A stretch of 64,000 nt of DNA from Candidatus Gastranaerophilales bacterium (GTDB lineage Bacteria > Cyanobacteriota > Vampirovibrionia > Gastranaerophilales > Gastranaerophilaceae): positions 38,263 to 102,262 of the forward strand of contig CAAGHI010000030.1 in NCBI GenBank assembly GCA_900769645.1, read 5' to 3'. This document shows, in pieces, positions 50,487-59,574 of the stretch (within the stretch, counting starts at the first letter, position 1; every line of letters starts with the position of its first letter). A program made the translations under genes and the position numbers. The notes below the pieces were generated by a model. That model was not told the DNA's origin. It saw nothing but the letters and a program-made list of their open reading frames with translations, and made no database searches.

Positions 50487-50503
50487 TCATGAATTTATAA
50501 AAT

Positions 50504-51661
50504 TTATTTTACATACTTCAAAATAAGTTCTTTAGTCTTTTCACGAATTTCTTTGTCGACCTCGAAAATCTCATCGATTGTCGGATTTTTGATAACTTTA
50601 TGTTCATCACACATTTTTTTTGTAATTTCATAAATGTTATAAAGCTTAATTTTTCCGTCCAAAAACGCAAAGACGGCTTCTTCATTTGCAGCGTTCAAGC
50701 AAACTGTTGCTGTGCCACCGGTTTTACCCATTTCATAAGCAAGTTTAACAGTTGGAAATTTCTCATAATCAGGTTTTTCAAAATCCAAATGAGCAATTTC
50801 TGCAAAGCTGAAACTTTTTGATTTAATCCCCTCAAAGCGCTCAGGATACGTGATTGCGTACTGAATTGGAATATGCATGCTAGGAAGTCCGAGTTGCGCA
50901 ATAACGCTTCCGTCAATGTATTCAATTGCAGAATGCACAATACTTTGTGGGTGAACTACAACGTCAATATCGTCATAATCAAATCCAAACAAGTGATGCG
51001 CCTCAATGATTTCGAGCCCTTTGTTCATCAAAGTCGCGCTATCAACGGTGATTTTTTTGCCCATGTTCCATCTCGGGTGCGCAAGCGCCTGTTCAACCGT
51101 TGCATTTTTCATATCATCAACGGTTTTGTGAAGAAATGGACCGCCAGATGCAGTAATAATCAACTTGTCAACCTGATTAATATCTTTTATGCATTGGTGA
51201 ATTGCGCAGTGTTCGCTGTCTACCGGAACGATTTTTACGCCATATTTCTTCGCTTCAGCCATAACGATATCACCAGCCATAACAAGAGTTTCTTTGTTTG
51301 CAAGTGCGATATCAATTCCGTTTCTAATAGCTGTTAAAGTTGGTCTTAGTCCGATTTTTCCAGAACATGCAACGAGTATAATGTCATTTTCTTTATCGGA
51401 ACATATTTTTTCAAGCCCTTTTGAACCGTGGAGAACTTCGTATTCCTCACCACAGTGGGGAGAAGGCGATGATGGGTTGTTATGACAAATGTATTTTGGC
51501 TTAAATTTCTCCGCCTGTTTTGTCAATAATTCCACATTGTGTCCGCCAGCTAGGGCGATAATTTCAAATTTGTCTTGAAGTTTTTCGATAACTTCCAACG
51601 CTTGAGTCCCGATTGAGCCGGTTGACCCGATTATACTAATTTTTCTCTTCTTTATGTCCAT
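50504..51661 (-). CDS. dxr: 1-deoxy-D-xylulose 5-phosphate reductoisomerase
   Basis: The second enzyme of the MEP isoprenoid pathway, 385 residues, converting DXP to MEP with NADPH. NADPH loop ISIIGSTGSIGTQALEVI, ALANKETLVMAG, the metal site VDSEHCAIHQC and SGGPFL are present, as is the C-terminal helical domain. There is no clear ribosome site before the ATG. A hairpin GCGGTATATACCGC and a REP lie just upstream. Confidence 0.94.
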   Translation of the reverse strand: MDIKKRKISIIGSTGSIGTQALEVIEKLQDKFEIIALAGGHNVELLTKQAEKFKPKYICHNNPSSPSPHCGEEYEVLHGSKGLEKICSDKENDIILVACSGKIGLRPTLTAIRNGIDIALANKETLVMAGDIVMAEAKKYGVKIVPVDSEHCAIHQCIKDINQVDKLIITASGGPFLHKTVDDMKNATVEQALAHPRWNMGKKITVDSATLMNKGLEIIEAHHLFGFDYDDIDVVVHPQSIVHSAIEYIDGSVIAQLGLPSMHIPIQYAITYPERFEGIKSKSFSFAEIAHLDFEKPDYEKFPTVKLAYEMGKTGGTATVCLNAANEEAVFAFLDGKIKLYNIYEITKKMCDEHKVIKNPTIDEIFEVDKEIREKTKELILKYVK

Positions 51662-51705
51662 GATTTTCGTCTTTTATTTGCGGTATATACCGCCAGATTT
51701 ATGTT

Positions 51706-51729
51706 GTTGGGCAAGTATGCCCAACCTAC
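51706..51729 (-). repeat. REP-like hairpin, TTGGGCA stem
   Basis: Minus-strand GTAGG plus TTGGGCA / TGCCCAA. A TTAGTGCC/AGTAACTTAG-type dispersed repeat follows at about 51785-51822. Confidence 0.8.
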
Positions 51730-51851
51730 TGTTTATCTATAATTGAAAAATCCCCACTTAAGGGGACTTTTCAATTGTAATGCACTTAGTGCCTTAGTGC
51801 CCTAGTAACTTAGTATCTTAAATACTATTCACCTTTTCACTTAAATTAAAT

Positions 51852-53315
51852 TTACTTATGCACTTCTGCAAACGGTTTGCTTTCGTTTACGTAAGCTGTA
51901 ACTTGTTTCAAAGCCGGTTTGTAAGCGTTTACTGTTGAGTTTCCACCCAAGCAACCACCTGTACAAGCCATAACTTCGATTAGGTTGCCCAAGTCGCAAG
52001 CGCCGTTTTTAGCGTATTTTTTCAAATCTCTAACTGATTGTTTTGTCAAACCGTCGATTACAACAGGTTTAACCTCAACGCCTTCCGGAATTAGAGCTTG
52101 AACAGCTTTTGCAACGCCGCCTGTTACGCAGTAGTTACGAGCTTCCGCAGATGATGGAGTTGTGAACTCGCTGTCTTTGCAGTCAGAAACAGTGATTTCT
52201 CTTGCTGTAAACCAAGCGCCGATTTCTTCGTAGTTAAGAACGTAATCTACGTTAGAATTGTTAAGTGCTTCACGTTTTTTAGCAACGCAAGGGCTGAAAA
52301 ATACTGTTATTGCATCAGGATTTTCCTTCTTAACGATTTCTGCTGTGTAATACATCGGAGTTTTTGTGTCAGAACGGAATGGTTTCATTTCCGGCAAATG
52401 CTTATCAACAAGCTCATTGTAACCTGCGCAACAAGAAGTTGTCATGAATTTTTCGCCTTTTTCCATTCTTTCAATAAATTCTTCTGATTCGTTTTTGCTT
52501 GTAATGTCAGCACCTTGAGCAACTTCATAAACATCAGCAAAACCAAGTTCCATAATTGCTTCTTTCAACTGAGTTGCTGTGCAAGGTAATTGACCAACCA
52601 TTGCCGGAGCAATCATTGCGATAACTTTTTTGCCTGCTTTGATGTTTTTCATAACATCAATAATTTGACTTTTTTCGTGAACAGCGCCGAATGGGCAAGC
52701 TGATGCACATTTACCGCAAGAAATACATTTGTCAAAATCAATTCTTGCGTGACCGTCATCGTCTTTTGCGATTGCACCTACTGGGCAAGCGTTTTCGCAA
52801 GGAACGATAATTCTTTGGATTGCCTGATAAGGGCAAACTTGTGCACACATTCCGCAGTTTTTACATTTTTCTGGGTCAATGTGGGATTTGCCGTCGTGAA
52901 CTGAGATTGCGCCAAACCTACAAGTGCTTTCGCAAGGTCTTGCAACACAACCTTGGCACAAATCTGTTACGTAAATTCTTGATGGAACACAACCTTTACA
53001 AGCAGTTGTTAAAACTGTCAATGGGTGTTCTTCCGGAGTTTCGCGGTTTTCAGCAGTGTTTGCAACTTCTGATAACAAAATGCTATCATCTGTTTCTTCG
53101 ATAGAAGAGCCAAGTCCTGCGATTACTCTGTCTCTAAGTACTGCTCTTTCTTTATAAATGCAGCATCTGTAAGGAACTTCGCTTCCTTTTGGACGCATAT
53201 CATAAGGGATTAATCTTGTATTTTCTTTAAAATTGTCGCTCAAATAAGCCTTGATAAGTCTTACTAAAATCTCTTTTTTCAAGTGAGCTGTTTGTTTTGG
53301 AGTATTCATTGCCAT
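51852..53315 (-). CDS. Monomeric [FeFe] hydrogenase, group B-like
   Basis: A cytoplasmic iron hydrogenase of 487 residues, probably disposing of electrons as H2 during fermentation. The N-terminal half has ferredoxin-type 4Fe-4S motifs: CQGCVARPCESTC, CKNCGMCAQVCPYQ, CENACPV and CISCGKCASACPFG. The H-cluster motifs are TSCCAGYNE, SPCVAKKREA and MACTGGCLGG. The first and third deviate from the group A TSCCPxW and FMACPGGC, as in group B enzymes. A GTG start four codons upstream overlaps the GAGG ribosome site, so the ATG at 53315 is used. No maturation genes are in the window. Confidence 0.88.
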   Translation of the reverse strand: MAMNTPKQTAHLKKEILVRLIKAYLSDNFKENTRLIPYDMRPKGSEVPYRCCIYKERAVLRDRVIAGLGSSIEETDDSILLSEVANTAENRETPEEHPLTVLTTACKGCVPSRIYVTDLCQGCVARPCESTCRFGAISVHDGKSHIDPEKCKNCGMCAQVCPYQAIQRIIVPCENACPVGAIAKDDDGHARIDFDKCISCGKCASACPFGAVHEKSQIIDVMKNIKAGKKVIAMIAPAMVGQLPCTATQLKEAIMELGFADVYEVAQGADITSKNESEEFIERMEKGEKFMTTSCCAGYNELVDKHLPEMKPFRSDTKTPMYYTAEIVKKENPDAITVFFSPCVAKKREALNNSNVDYVLNYEEIGAWFTAREITVSDCKDSEFTTPSSAEARNYCVTGGVAKAVQALIPEGVEVKPVVIDGLTKQSVRDLKKYAKNGACDLGNLIEVMACTGGCLGGNSTVNAYKPALKQVTAYVNESKPFAEVHK

Positions 53316-53410
53316 ATTTTCTGTCACACCTCATAGCTATTACACATACTCAAATTATGGCATAAACATGAAATTTTTCAAAATAAAAATCCAATTTTTT
53401 ACTAAGTTTG

Positions 53411-53983
53411 CTAAGCTTTGATTTTTCGAGCGAGTGACAAGCCGGCAGGCAATGGAAGAATTACGTTTTCATAATTCGGATTGGCGTTAATCGCATCTAT
53501 AAACGGTTTACACTTTGCCTCGTGAGACAAAACATTGTCACAGGCGATAATTCCGCCGACTTTAAGATGTTTGTCAATGATTTCGTAATATTTTATGTAT
53601 TCTGATTTGTTTGCGTCAACGAAAGCCAAATCGATTACAAAATCCTCCGGTAAATCCTCCAAAAGTTCTAAAGCTGAACCTTTTAGGGTAGTTATGACAT
53701 CGTCGACTTTGCAAGTTTTAAAATTTTCTTTTGCAATATCAAGTCTTTTGTCCCAAAACTCAATAGTTGTAAGGTGACCGCCGATTGATTTTACGGCACT
53801 GCCAAGCCAAATCCCTGAATATCCGTTTGAAGTGCCGACTTCAATAACGTTTTTAGCTTTTTCGGCTCTGATTAGGGTGTATAAAAATTCTGCCGTAACT
53901 CGTGAAATATTCCAAAATTGCTTTTGTGTTTCTTCAAGTTCTGCAAGGATATTTTCGGTTGTTTCATCAAAATATTTTGTCAT
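53411..53983 (-). CDS. SAM-dependent O-methyltransferase (CCoAOMT-like)
   Basis: A 190-residue class I methyltransferase of the O-methyltransferase family 3 fold. SAM motif I is VIEVGTSNGYSGIWL. The catalytic or metal region is DLAFVDANKSEYIKYYE, and later GGIIACDNVL. Related enzymes act on catechols, caffeoyl-CoA or tRNA (TrmR); the substrate is unknown. It starts 15 bp after the propeller gene, so it is probably the last gene of the grpE-dnaJ operon region. Confidence 0.85.
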   Translation of the reverse strand: MTKYFDETTENILAELEETQKQFWNISRVTAEFLYTLIRAEKAKNVIEVGTSNGYSGIWLGSAVKSIGGHLTTIEFWDKRLDIAKENFKTCKVDDVITTLKGSALELLEDLPEDFVIDLAFVDANKSEYIKYYEIIDKHLKVGGIIACDNVLSHEAKCKPFIDAINANPNYENVILPLPAGLSLARKIKA

Positions 53984-53998
53984 TTTTAATCCTTAAAA

Positions 53999-55477
53999 CT
54001 ATTTATTAATTTTATTAATCTTGCTTGTCACAACAATTGAATTTGCCGGAATATCGATTGGAATTGTTTTTATAACTTTGTTTGTTCCAAGGTCAAAAAC
54101 TGTATAGAGAGAAGCTTTTGTATCTGTTATAAGTGCGATATTTGTGCCTTCAATCCAACTGATTTTTGTAGAAAATCCGTTCGTATTCAAATAAATTGTG
54201 TCGGTTACAGAATCTGTTTTTGTGTCAATAACTTCAATTGAATTGTCGCCGGCTCCGAGTACATAAATTCTATTGTGGAATTCCAACATGTCGATAGGTT
54301 TTTCGCAAATCTCCATTTCCACAATCAAACCAACTGTATCATAGTCTATGATTGCAATACGGTTTTTAGTTCTGCTTGTGATGTAGATTTTGTCGTTTGC
54401 GTAAAGAATTTTTGAAACATTCGGGAATTTACCGATTTCTTTCAACAAATAATTGTTATCAAGCTCAATCGCCCAGATGTCACGAGTTTTTTTGTCGTAG
54501 TAGAAAAGTTTTGTGCCATCTTCTGACAAAGTCAATTTTTCGCACATTCCCGTGATTTTAATTTGTTTGAAAAGCGTCATTGTTTCAAGGTTTACCATAT
54601 AAATGCTTGAATCTGTCGAACTTGAAACATAGGCAATTTTCTTTGCGTTGTCAATTACGATTTCGTCGGGTTGTGTCTTTGTATAAATTTGTTTGATAAT
54701 CTGATCGTCTGCAAGCGAAATTACATCAACGGATGGTTTCCCAAAAGCAGTCACAAGCAAAAATCTATCATTAAACGCTTTCATCGTAATTGGTACATTG
54801 GTCTGTGCAAGCGAGTATTCCGGAGTTTTGGCGCCCAAATTTAAGACCTGAATGTTTTTAGAGTAAGGTGATGAAACGTAAAAACTTTTGCTTCTCAATT
54901 GTGGAATTTGTGAAAGAGTTTTTAAAGTCGTGCCAGAAAGTGCTGTGACAACTGGTTTTGAACTCTCTACTCTAATTCCTGGGTCGTTAATCGTTTGGAT
55001 TTCAAGGTTGCCGACAATTGATTTCATATTTTCAGGAATTACAAGTCCTTTTGGAACAAGCAAGTCTTGTGGCAAAAGTCCGTTTCTCAATTCCATAGGC
55101 GGATTTGCAAGTTTGTAAATCGTTTTGTTGCCGTGAGAATCAGTCATTACTTTCAATAGCGCAAAATCGTTGTTAAATATTACGATATAAGGCTTTGCAG
55201 CCATTGTTTTTCCTGATGGATAAGTTTGTTTTATAGTCAATTTTTCAGGGTTAATTATTTTTGCAGGGAACAAAGGTAAATACATTGTTCCGTCAGGCAA
55301 AACAATCATTCCGTCAAATCTGAAATCTGCTTTTGGAAAACTTTGAGTAATTGTTTGTTGAACGTTTTCGGGAACCTTTGCAGCCAGAGTCGGCACTGCA
55401 CAAGCAAATGTCAATGCTGATAATATTACAAGTTTAGTTGCAAAGCTACCTAACTTTCTAGCTGACTTTTTATTCAT
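53999..55477 (-). CDS. Secreted YVTN-type beta-propeller protein
   Basis: A 492-residue protein with an N-terminal signal peptide (residues 1-32, KKSARKLGSFATKLVILSALTFACAVPTLAA). The C-terminal ~300 residues are YVTN-like blades (IAYVSSSTDSSIYMVNLETM, NRIAIIDYDTVGLIVEM, NSIEVIDTKTDSVTDTIYL), forming a propeller for protein or ligand binding. Its ATG shares a base with the dnaJ stop (TAATG), so the two are translationally coupled, an odd pairing of a cytoplasmic chaperone and an exported protein. Confidence 0.8.
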   Translation of the reverse strand: MNKKSARKLGSFATKLVILSALTFACAVPTLAAKVPENVQQTITQSFPKADFRFDGMIVLPDGTMYLPLFPAKIINPEKLTIKQTYPSGKTMAAKPYIVIFNNDFALLKVMTDSHGNKTIYKLANPPMELRNGLLPQDLLVPKGLVIPENMKSIVGNLEIQTINDPGIRVESSKPVVTALSGTTLKTLSQIPQLRSKSFYVSSPYSKNIQVLNLGAKTPEYSLAQTNVPITMKAFNDRFLLVTAFGKPSVDVISLADDQIIKQIYTKTQPDEIVIDNAKKIAYVSSSTDSSIYMVNLETMTLFKQIKITGMCEKLTLSEDGTKLFYYDKKTRDIWAIELDNNYLLKEIGKFPNVSKILYANDKIYITSRTKNRIAIIDYDTVGLIVEMEICEKPIDMLEFHNRIYVLGAGDNSIEVIDTKTDSVTDTIYLNTNGFSTKISWIEGTNIALITDTKASLYTVFDLGTNKVIKTIPIDIPANSIVVTSKINKINK

Positions 55478-56604
55478 TATTGAAATACTCCCTTTACCTT
55501 ATCCATTACTGAAGTTTTCTGTTTTTTGTTTGTTTGAAGTTCATATAATCTTTTGTATAAAGATTTTTCTTCATCAGAAATTTTTACAGGTGTTTTTACT
55601 GCAACGACAACGATATGATCGCCACGTTGAGAAGGTCTCTGGATATATGGAACCCCTGCGCCTTTGATTTTGATTGAATTTCCGCTCTGAACTCCGGCAT
55701 GAACCGTGATTTTTTGTTCGCCATCAAGAGTTTTTACGACAATTTCGTCGCCAAGAACCGCTTGTGCTGGTGAAATATCCAATCTTGAATAAACGTCGTT
55801 GCCTTCTCGTTTAAAATCGTTTGAAGGTTTTACGTGAAGTACTACATACAAATCTCCATTTGGTCCGCCGTTTGTGCCTGCATCGCCTTCTCTTGCAACA
55901 CGAATTTTTGACATGTTATCGACACCTGCCGGAATTTTGATGTTAATTTTCTTTTCTTTTTGAACTTTGCCGTGACCTTTGCAAGCTTTGCAAGGTTGAG
56001 AAATTTTTTTGCCTCTGCCTTGGCAATCAGGACAAGTTGTGATTTGCGCAAAAGAACCGAGTGGAGTTCTTGTAACCTGTTTTACCTGACCTGTCCCGTG
56101 GCATGTCGGACAAGTTATTGGTTGAGAACCTTTTTCTGCACCTGTGCCACCGCATTCAGGACAATTTTCAAGGTGGTCAAATTTGATTTCTTTTTCGCAA
56201 CCAAAAACGGCTTGTTTAAAATCGATTTCGATATCAAGTCTTAAGTCGTCGCCTTCAACAGGAGCGTTTGGGTCATGTGCGCCGCCGCCAAAACCGAAAC
56301 CGCCCATTCCTCCAAAGAATGAACTGAATATGTCGTTCAAGTCGCCAAATCCGCCTGAGAACGGCCCACCTGTGTCAAATCCGGCATTTTTAAGCCCATC
56401 TTCGCCGTATCTGTCATAAGTTGCACGTTTGTTGTCGTCCATCAATGTTTCGTAAGCCTTGCCGAGTTCTTTAAATTTTTCCTCCGCATCAGGCGCTTTA
56501 TTTACATCGGGGTGTAATGTTCTGGCTTTTTTTCTGAAAGCCGATTTTATTTCTTCTTTAGTGGCTTCTCTTGAAACCTCGAGTATTTCATAGTAATCAG
56601 TCAT
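55477..56604 (-). CDS. dnaJ: Chaperone DnaJ (Hsp40)
   Basis: The DnaK co-chaperone, 375 residues. J domain at 1-65 with HPD (TLHPDVNK), Gly/Phe-rich linker to about residue 110 (FFGGMGGFGFGGG), four CxxCxGxG zinc repeats (CPECGGTG, CPTCHGTG, CPDCQGRG, CKACKGHG) and C-terminal peptide-binding domains. It lies about 100 bp downstream of grpE; the grpE terminator between them should limit read-through. Confidence 0.97.
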   Translation of the reverse strand: MTDYYEILEVSREATKEEIKSAFRKKARTLHPDVNKAPDAEEKFKELGKAYETLMDDNKRATYDRYGEDGLKNAGFDTGGPFSGGFGDLNDIFSSFFGGMGGFGFGGGAHDPNAPVEGDDLRLDIEIDFKQAVFGCEKEIKFDHLENCPECGGTGAEKGSQPITCPTCHGTGQVKQVTRTPLGSFAQITTCPDCQGRGKKISQPCKACKGHGKVQKEKKINIKIPAGVDNMSKIRVAREGDAGTNGGPNGDLYVVLHVKPSNDFKREGNDVYSRLDISPAQAVLGDEIVVKTLDGEQKITVHAGVQSGNSIKIKGAGVPYIQRPSQRGDHIVVVAVKTPVKISDEEKSLYKRLYELQTNKKQKTSVMDKVKGVFQ

Positions 56605-56683
56605 TTTATATATATTTTTCCCTATTTCCAGTTAGTCAATTTTAATTCTATTTTAGCATGTAAATCCTAGAGGGCAAAGTTTT

Positions 56684-56720
56684 CAAAAAACTACCGCTGA
56701 AAGCTAGTTTTCAGCGGTAG
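56684..56720 (-). terminator. Terminator overlapping the grpE stop
   Basis: Stem CTACCGCTGAAA / TTTCAGCGGTAG whose ascending arm includes the last grpE codons, followed by a T-run. Confidence 0.85.
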
Positions 56721-57285
56721 CAACATTAACAAGAGCAGGTCTTAAAACCTTATCTCCCATCTTATATCCTTTTTGTAATTCGTTAATAATTGTATGTTCA
56801 GGGTGCTCTGAAGTTGGAGTTTGCATTACTGCATCGTGGAAGTTTGGATCAAACTCTTTGCCTTCTGTTTCAATAGTTTCAAGCCCCATTTTTGTCAAAG
56901 CGTCAATAACTTGTTTGTGTACCAAGTCGAAACTTTCTTTAACTTTTTCGCAATCTTCAACTTTTTCCAATGCTTTTTTGCCACGTTCAAAGTTGTCCAA
57001 AACTTCGATTAGTTTTTTCAAAGCATTTTCTGTCCCGAATTTTAACAAGTTTTCTCTTTCTTGTTCTTGTCTTTTTCGGAAGTTTTCAAAATCTGCTGCA
57101 AGTCTTAAATATTGCTGATTAAGTGTATCATATTTTTCTTGCAAAGCTGTAAATTCAGCATTCTTTTCAGAAGATTTTTCGTCAACTTTTTCCTCTTTTT
57201 CCGTTTTTTCTTCCTCTTTAATTTCTACATTTTCATCTATATCAGAGTTTTTAAACGGATTGTTGTTATGATGTTTGTGTGACAT
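56704..57285 (-). CDS. grpE: Nucleotide exchange factor GrpE
   Basis: The ADP/ATP exchange factor of DnaK, 193 residues. The N-terminus is acidic and disordered, a long coiled coil spans about residues 40-90 (LQEKYDTLNQQYLRLAADFENFRKR) and the C-terminal beta domain contains FDPNFHDAVMQ and KGYKMGDKVLRPALVNVA. It lies upstream of dnaJ; no heat-shock operator was recognised. Confidence 0.95.
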   Translation of the reverse strand: MSHKHHNNNPFKNSDIDENVEIKEEEKTEKEEKVDEKSSEKNAEFTALQEKYDTLNQQYLRLAADFENFRKRQEQERENLLKFGTENALKKLIEVLDNFERGKKALEKVEDCEKVKESFDLVHKQVIDALTKMGLETIETEGKEFDPNFHDAVMQTPTSEHPEHTIINELQKGYKMGDKVLRPALVNVATAEN

Positions 57286-57379
57286 TTCTCTACCTCATAA
57301 TTCTCGTAATTCTACATAAATACATTATATAGTATCAATGTATTATCTCAACAAAAATTTATTATTTTTTAATAATCTC

Positions 57380-57631
57380 TTAAACGGAACGAGTTCTGTT
57401 TTTGCCTTTTGGAAGTTTGTTTGTGTAATAAGGGATTTTTACAGGCGCAGACTCAATGTTTGTCGGCCTTTGTGGAAATGAAAATTCTTCCTGTGGCATT
57501 GTATAGTTATAATAAGGTACAATTACCATAGAGTCGCCGACCTGACGGATTTTGTAACTTGTTGTTTCGGCAGTTGCCGGAATTGCTGTACACAAAAGAC
57601 ATATAAGAGCTGTTAAAATTGTTTTGTTCAT
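57380..57631 (-). CDS. Small secreted protein, paralogue of next gene
   Basis: An 83-residue protein of unknown function. Signal peptide at residues 1-21 (LTALICLLCTAIPATA|ET). The mature part has IRQVGDSMVIVPYYNYTMP and ends in a basic KGKNRTRS. The pattern R-x-x-G-x-S-x-x-IV-x-YY-x-x-P is shared with the gene at 57657, only 25 bp upstream, so the two look like diverged tandem duplicates in one operon. Confidence 0.65.
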   Translation of the reverse strand: MNKTILTALICLLCTAIPATAETTSYKIRQVGDSMVIVPYYNYTMPQEEFSFPQRPTNIESAPVKIPYYTNKLPKGKNRTRSV

Positions 57632-57656
57632 ATACCTACTAACCTTTTTCTTTTAA

Positions 57657-57917
57657 TTATTTATAAGAACGATATGTTGTGGAACTTGTTCTGGTTGTCC
57701 CTTTTATTCGCATTTCAGAAATATCGTGTGTATAGTATCGATTTTTGTTTGGTATTTCCATTCCTTCTCCCAAATACGGTTTTGGCATCGGATAATAGCG
57801 AACGATTGTTGTTGAGTGCCCTGCTCGTCTGCCTTTGGGACGAATTGTTCTTGCACTGGCAGGCAGAATAAATGAGAACGTACACATTATTAAAAATAAA
57901 ATTGATAATTTTTTCAT
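57657..57917 (-). CDS. Small secreted protein, paralogue of previous gene
   Basis: An 86-residue protein of unknown function with a signal peptide (residues 1-22, LSILFLIMCTFSFILPASA|RT). The mature part is basic and Tyr-rich (RRAGHSTTIVRYYPMPKPYLG ..., SSTTYRSYK). It shares the RxxGxS-IV-YY-P pattern with the following gene. It is divergent from pabBC. Confidence 0.65.
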   Translation of the reverse strand: MKKLSILFLIMCTFSFILPASARTIRPKGRRAGHSTTIVRYYPMPKPYLGEGMEIPNKNRYYTHDISEMRIKGTTRTSSTTYRSYK

Positions 57918-57945
57918 TTACACATACCGCCTATTTTGTTATAGT
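57917..57945 (+). promoter_or_regulatory. Promoter of leaderless pabBC
   Basis: TTTACA (57917-57922), 17-bp spacer, TATAGT (57940-57945), 6 nt to the ATG. Confidence 0.7.
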
Positions 57946-57951
57946 TGAATT

Positions 57952-59574
57952 ATGATTATCTTTGGTGAAAAAGTTTTTACAAATCCTTTGAAAACTATTG
58001 TGGCATTTGATTTTGACGGGCTTAAAACTGCTTTTAGAAAGATTGAAGAGTTGAAAAACGAGTTTTATGTCGTTGGATATTTGCGCTACAACGCTTTTTC
58101 AAATGAAAGTTCCATTTTCCCACTTTTGTATTTTGAAGTCTTTGACTCCTATAATATATATAAAAAACGAAATACAAAAAAATTGCTACTAAATCCGACT
58201 CCTTGTGTAAATTTTTGTGAATATTCAAAAGCGATTGAAAAAATTAAGGAAGAAATCTCTTTTGGAAATACGTATGAAGTCAATTATACCTATGATTTTG
58301 ATGTTCCGTATGATGGTGATGAATTAGAACTTTTCGATTTTTTATTGAGCAAGCAAAAAACGCCTTATAATTTTTATTTGAAAAACGAATATGATACTGT
58401 TTTGTCGTTTTCGCCTGAATTATTTTTTACATTAAAAGACAATCATATTGTGACAAAGCCGATGAAGGGGACAGTTAAACGAGGAAAAAATAAAAGTGAA
58501 GATGAAAAATTGATTGAGTTTTTGAAAAATGATGAAAAAAATTGTGCAGAAAATGTAATGATAGTTGATTTGTTGCGCAATGATTTGGGACGAATTGCAA
58601 AGGTTGGCTCTGTCAATGTTTCAAAACTTTTTGAAGTTGAAACACACAAAACTCTTCATCAAATGACTTCGCAAATTGAGGCGGATTTAAAAGACGATGT
58701 CAAACTTTTTGATATTTTCAATGCAATTTTTCCTTGCGGATCGATTACCGGTGCACCAAAAATAAGTACGATGAAAGTAATTTCAGATGTTGAAAAAGGA
58801 GCTCGTGCTATTTATTGCGGTGCAATTGGAATGATTTCGCCTGAGGAAACTGTTTTTAGTGTGCCAATTCGGATTTTGCAAAAAAATAATCAACAAAAAA
58901 GTTTTAAATACCGTGTGGGCGGTGCAATTGTTTGGGATTCTGATATTCAAGATGAGTGGGAAGAAACTTTGACAAAGACTAAATTTTTGAATGATGAGTT
59001 TCAAATTGTTGAAACGGTACGAGTAGAAAATGGAAAAATCCTTTTTGAAAACGAGCATTTTACAAGAATGCAAGAAGCAGCGACTCATTTCGGATTTGAA
59101 TTCTCCAGTCCAAAATATGAAAATTTGCAAGATGGAATGCTTCGGATTTTATTAGACAAAGACGGAAAAATTCATACAGAATTAAAAGAAATTAAGCCTT
59201 CAAAGACTTTCAAAATCAACTTTTCTCCGATTGTCCAGAATTCAAAAAATGAATTTTTATACTACAAAACGACCTATCGTCCTTGGTATTTTGACAGTTT
59301 TCAAAAAATCAAAAACGGAGAAGTTTTTGATGAAATTTATTTTAATGAACTTGGAGAACTTACAGAAGGCGCACGAAGTAATATTGTCTTGCAAATTGGC
59401 GGAAAACTTTATACGCCATCTGTTTGTTGTGGATTATTGAATGGAATTTATAGACAAAAACTTCTTGCTAGTGGCGAATGTGAAGAAAAAATTTTGTATA
59501 AGTCCGATATTGAACGAGCAGAAAAGATTTTTTGCGTAAACTCTGTCAGAGGAATGGTTGAGGTGGAATTATGA
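57952..59574 (+). CDS. pabBC: Aminodeoxychorismate synthase I / lyase fusion
   Basis: A 540-residue fusion for p-aminobenzoate (folate) synthesis. The N-terminal ~330 residues are the chorismate-binding PabB domain with KPMKGTVKR and CGSITGAPKISTMKVI. The C-terminal ~190 residues are a class IV aminotransferase-fold lyase (PabC) with PLP-binding Lys439 in YYKTTYR and ELTEGARSNIVL. TATAGT ends 6 nt before the ATG, so it is probably leaderless. The stop overlaps the pabA start (ATGA), coupling the two subunits. Confidence 0.92.
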   Translation: MIIFGEKVFTNPLKTIVAFDFDGLKTAFRKIEELKNEFYVVGYLRYNAFSNESSIFPLLYFEVFDSYNIYKKRNTKKLLLNPTPCVNFCEYSKAIEKIKEEISFGNTYEVNYTYDFDVPYDGDELELFDFLLSKQKTPYNFYLKNEYDTVLSFSPELFFTLKDNHIVTKPMKGTVKRGKNKSEDEKLIEFLKNDEKNCAENVMIVDLLRNDLGRIAKVGSVNVSKLFEVETHKTLHQMTSQIEADLKDDVKLFDIFNAIFPCGSITGAPKISTMKVISDVEKGARAIYCGAIGMISPEETVFSVPIRILQKNNQQKSFKYRVGGAIVWDSDIQDEWEETLTKTKFLNDEFQIVETVRVENGKILFENEHFTRMQEAATHFGFEFSSPKYENLQDGMLRILLDKDGKIHTELKEIKPSKTFKINFSPIVQNSKNEFLYYKTTYRPWYFDSFQKIKNGEVFDEIYFNELGELTEGARSNIVLQIGGKLYTPSVCCGLLNGIYRQKLLASGECEEKILYKSDIERAEKIFCVNSVRGMVEVEL

